Positions 14,064 through 14,114 of a stretch of 14,114 nt of DNA are shown here, in pieces. A model generated the notes under the pieces. That model worked only from the letters and a program-made list of their open reading frames with translations, was not told the origin of the DNA and ran no database searches. Origin of the DNA: Anaerolinea sp. (GTDB lineage Bacteria > Chloroflexota > Anaerolineae > JAAEKA01); NCBI GenBank assembly GCA_014879765.1, contig JACSRL010000281.1:1-14114 (forward strand). Reading direction: 5' to 3'. Made by a program: the position numbers and the translations under genes. Position 1 is the stretch's first letter. Each line of letters starts with the position of its first letter.

Positions 14064-14114
14064 AAGGTGAGGGGGTGACAAGGTGAGGGGGTGAGGGGGT
14101 GACAAGGTGAGGGG
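14064..14114. repeat. G-rich degenerate tandem repeat upstream of the histidine kinase gene
   Basis: The unit AAGGTGAGGGGGTGAC occurs at 14064-14079, again with an internal duplication of the TGAGGGGG core at 14080-14103, and partly at 14104-14114, where the window ends. It is built from GGTGA and GGGGGTGA blocks, as produced by slippage. The array begins 18 bases upstream of the kinase start codon, so it occupies the promoter region. Four G-tracts of at least four (14071, 14087, 14095, 14111) could in principle stack as a quadruplex, though two loops are 11 bases long. Confidence 0.85.

Overview
The window is a GC-rich bacterial fragment in which every gene I accept lies on the minus strand, so it is best read from right to left. 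The organism is uncertain. The GC-rich flanks, sharp TATAAT boxes, G-rich tandem repeats beside genes and a LiaS/LiaR-type two-component pair would fit a Chloroflexota (Anaerolineae/Caldilineae-like) genome, but this is a weak inference.

Layout from right to left. At 14064-14114 a short G-rich tandem repeat runs off the window edge. 12198-14046 holds a histidine kinase and a NarL/FixJ-type response regulator that overlap by 8 bases. A 244-base intergenic region follows, with a good minus-strand promoter and a leader hairpin. 1667-11953 is a tight seven-gene block: AlbA_2-PLD fusion protein, P-loop ATPase, HerA/DUF87-type ATPase, a 429-residue protein I do not recognise, a large N6-adenine DNA methyltransferase of type IIG-like architecture, a second P-loop ATPase that appears paralogous to the first, and a small protein with a cysteine cluster and a HARE-like winged helix. 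The first four genes are separated by only 1, 8 and 2 bases, and the others by 61, 31 and 53. A separate TATAAT promoter then drives a J-domain protein (136-1614) with a type II client-binding region and an unusual four-helix membrane tail. A 51-base repeat array with overlapping palindromes lies just after it (1-131).

The seven-gene block is the item of interest. Its parts are those of an anti-mobile-element system: a methyltransferase for marking self, a HerA-type motor, two ExeA/ORC-like ATPases, a PLD-fold putative nuclease, and DNA-binding winged helices. The arrangement does not match the BREX, DISARM, Dnd/Ssp, Pgl or classical restriction-modification layouts I know. My working model, which is inference, is that the methyltransferase (with the 429-residue protein and/or the HARE protein) supplies recognition and modification, the ATPases sense or translocate DNA, and the AlbA_2-PLD protein is the effector. 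The methyltransferase N-terminus looks like a nuclease-fold remnant lacking catalytic residues, which fits cleavage being done by another subunit. GC content varies strongly inside the block: the HerA gene and methyltransferase core are GC-rich, while the target-recognition part of the methyltransferase, the front of the 429-residue gene and the second ATPase are poorer. The two-component pair and the J-domain gene look like host neighbours; nothing in the sequence ties them functionally to the block.
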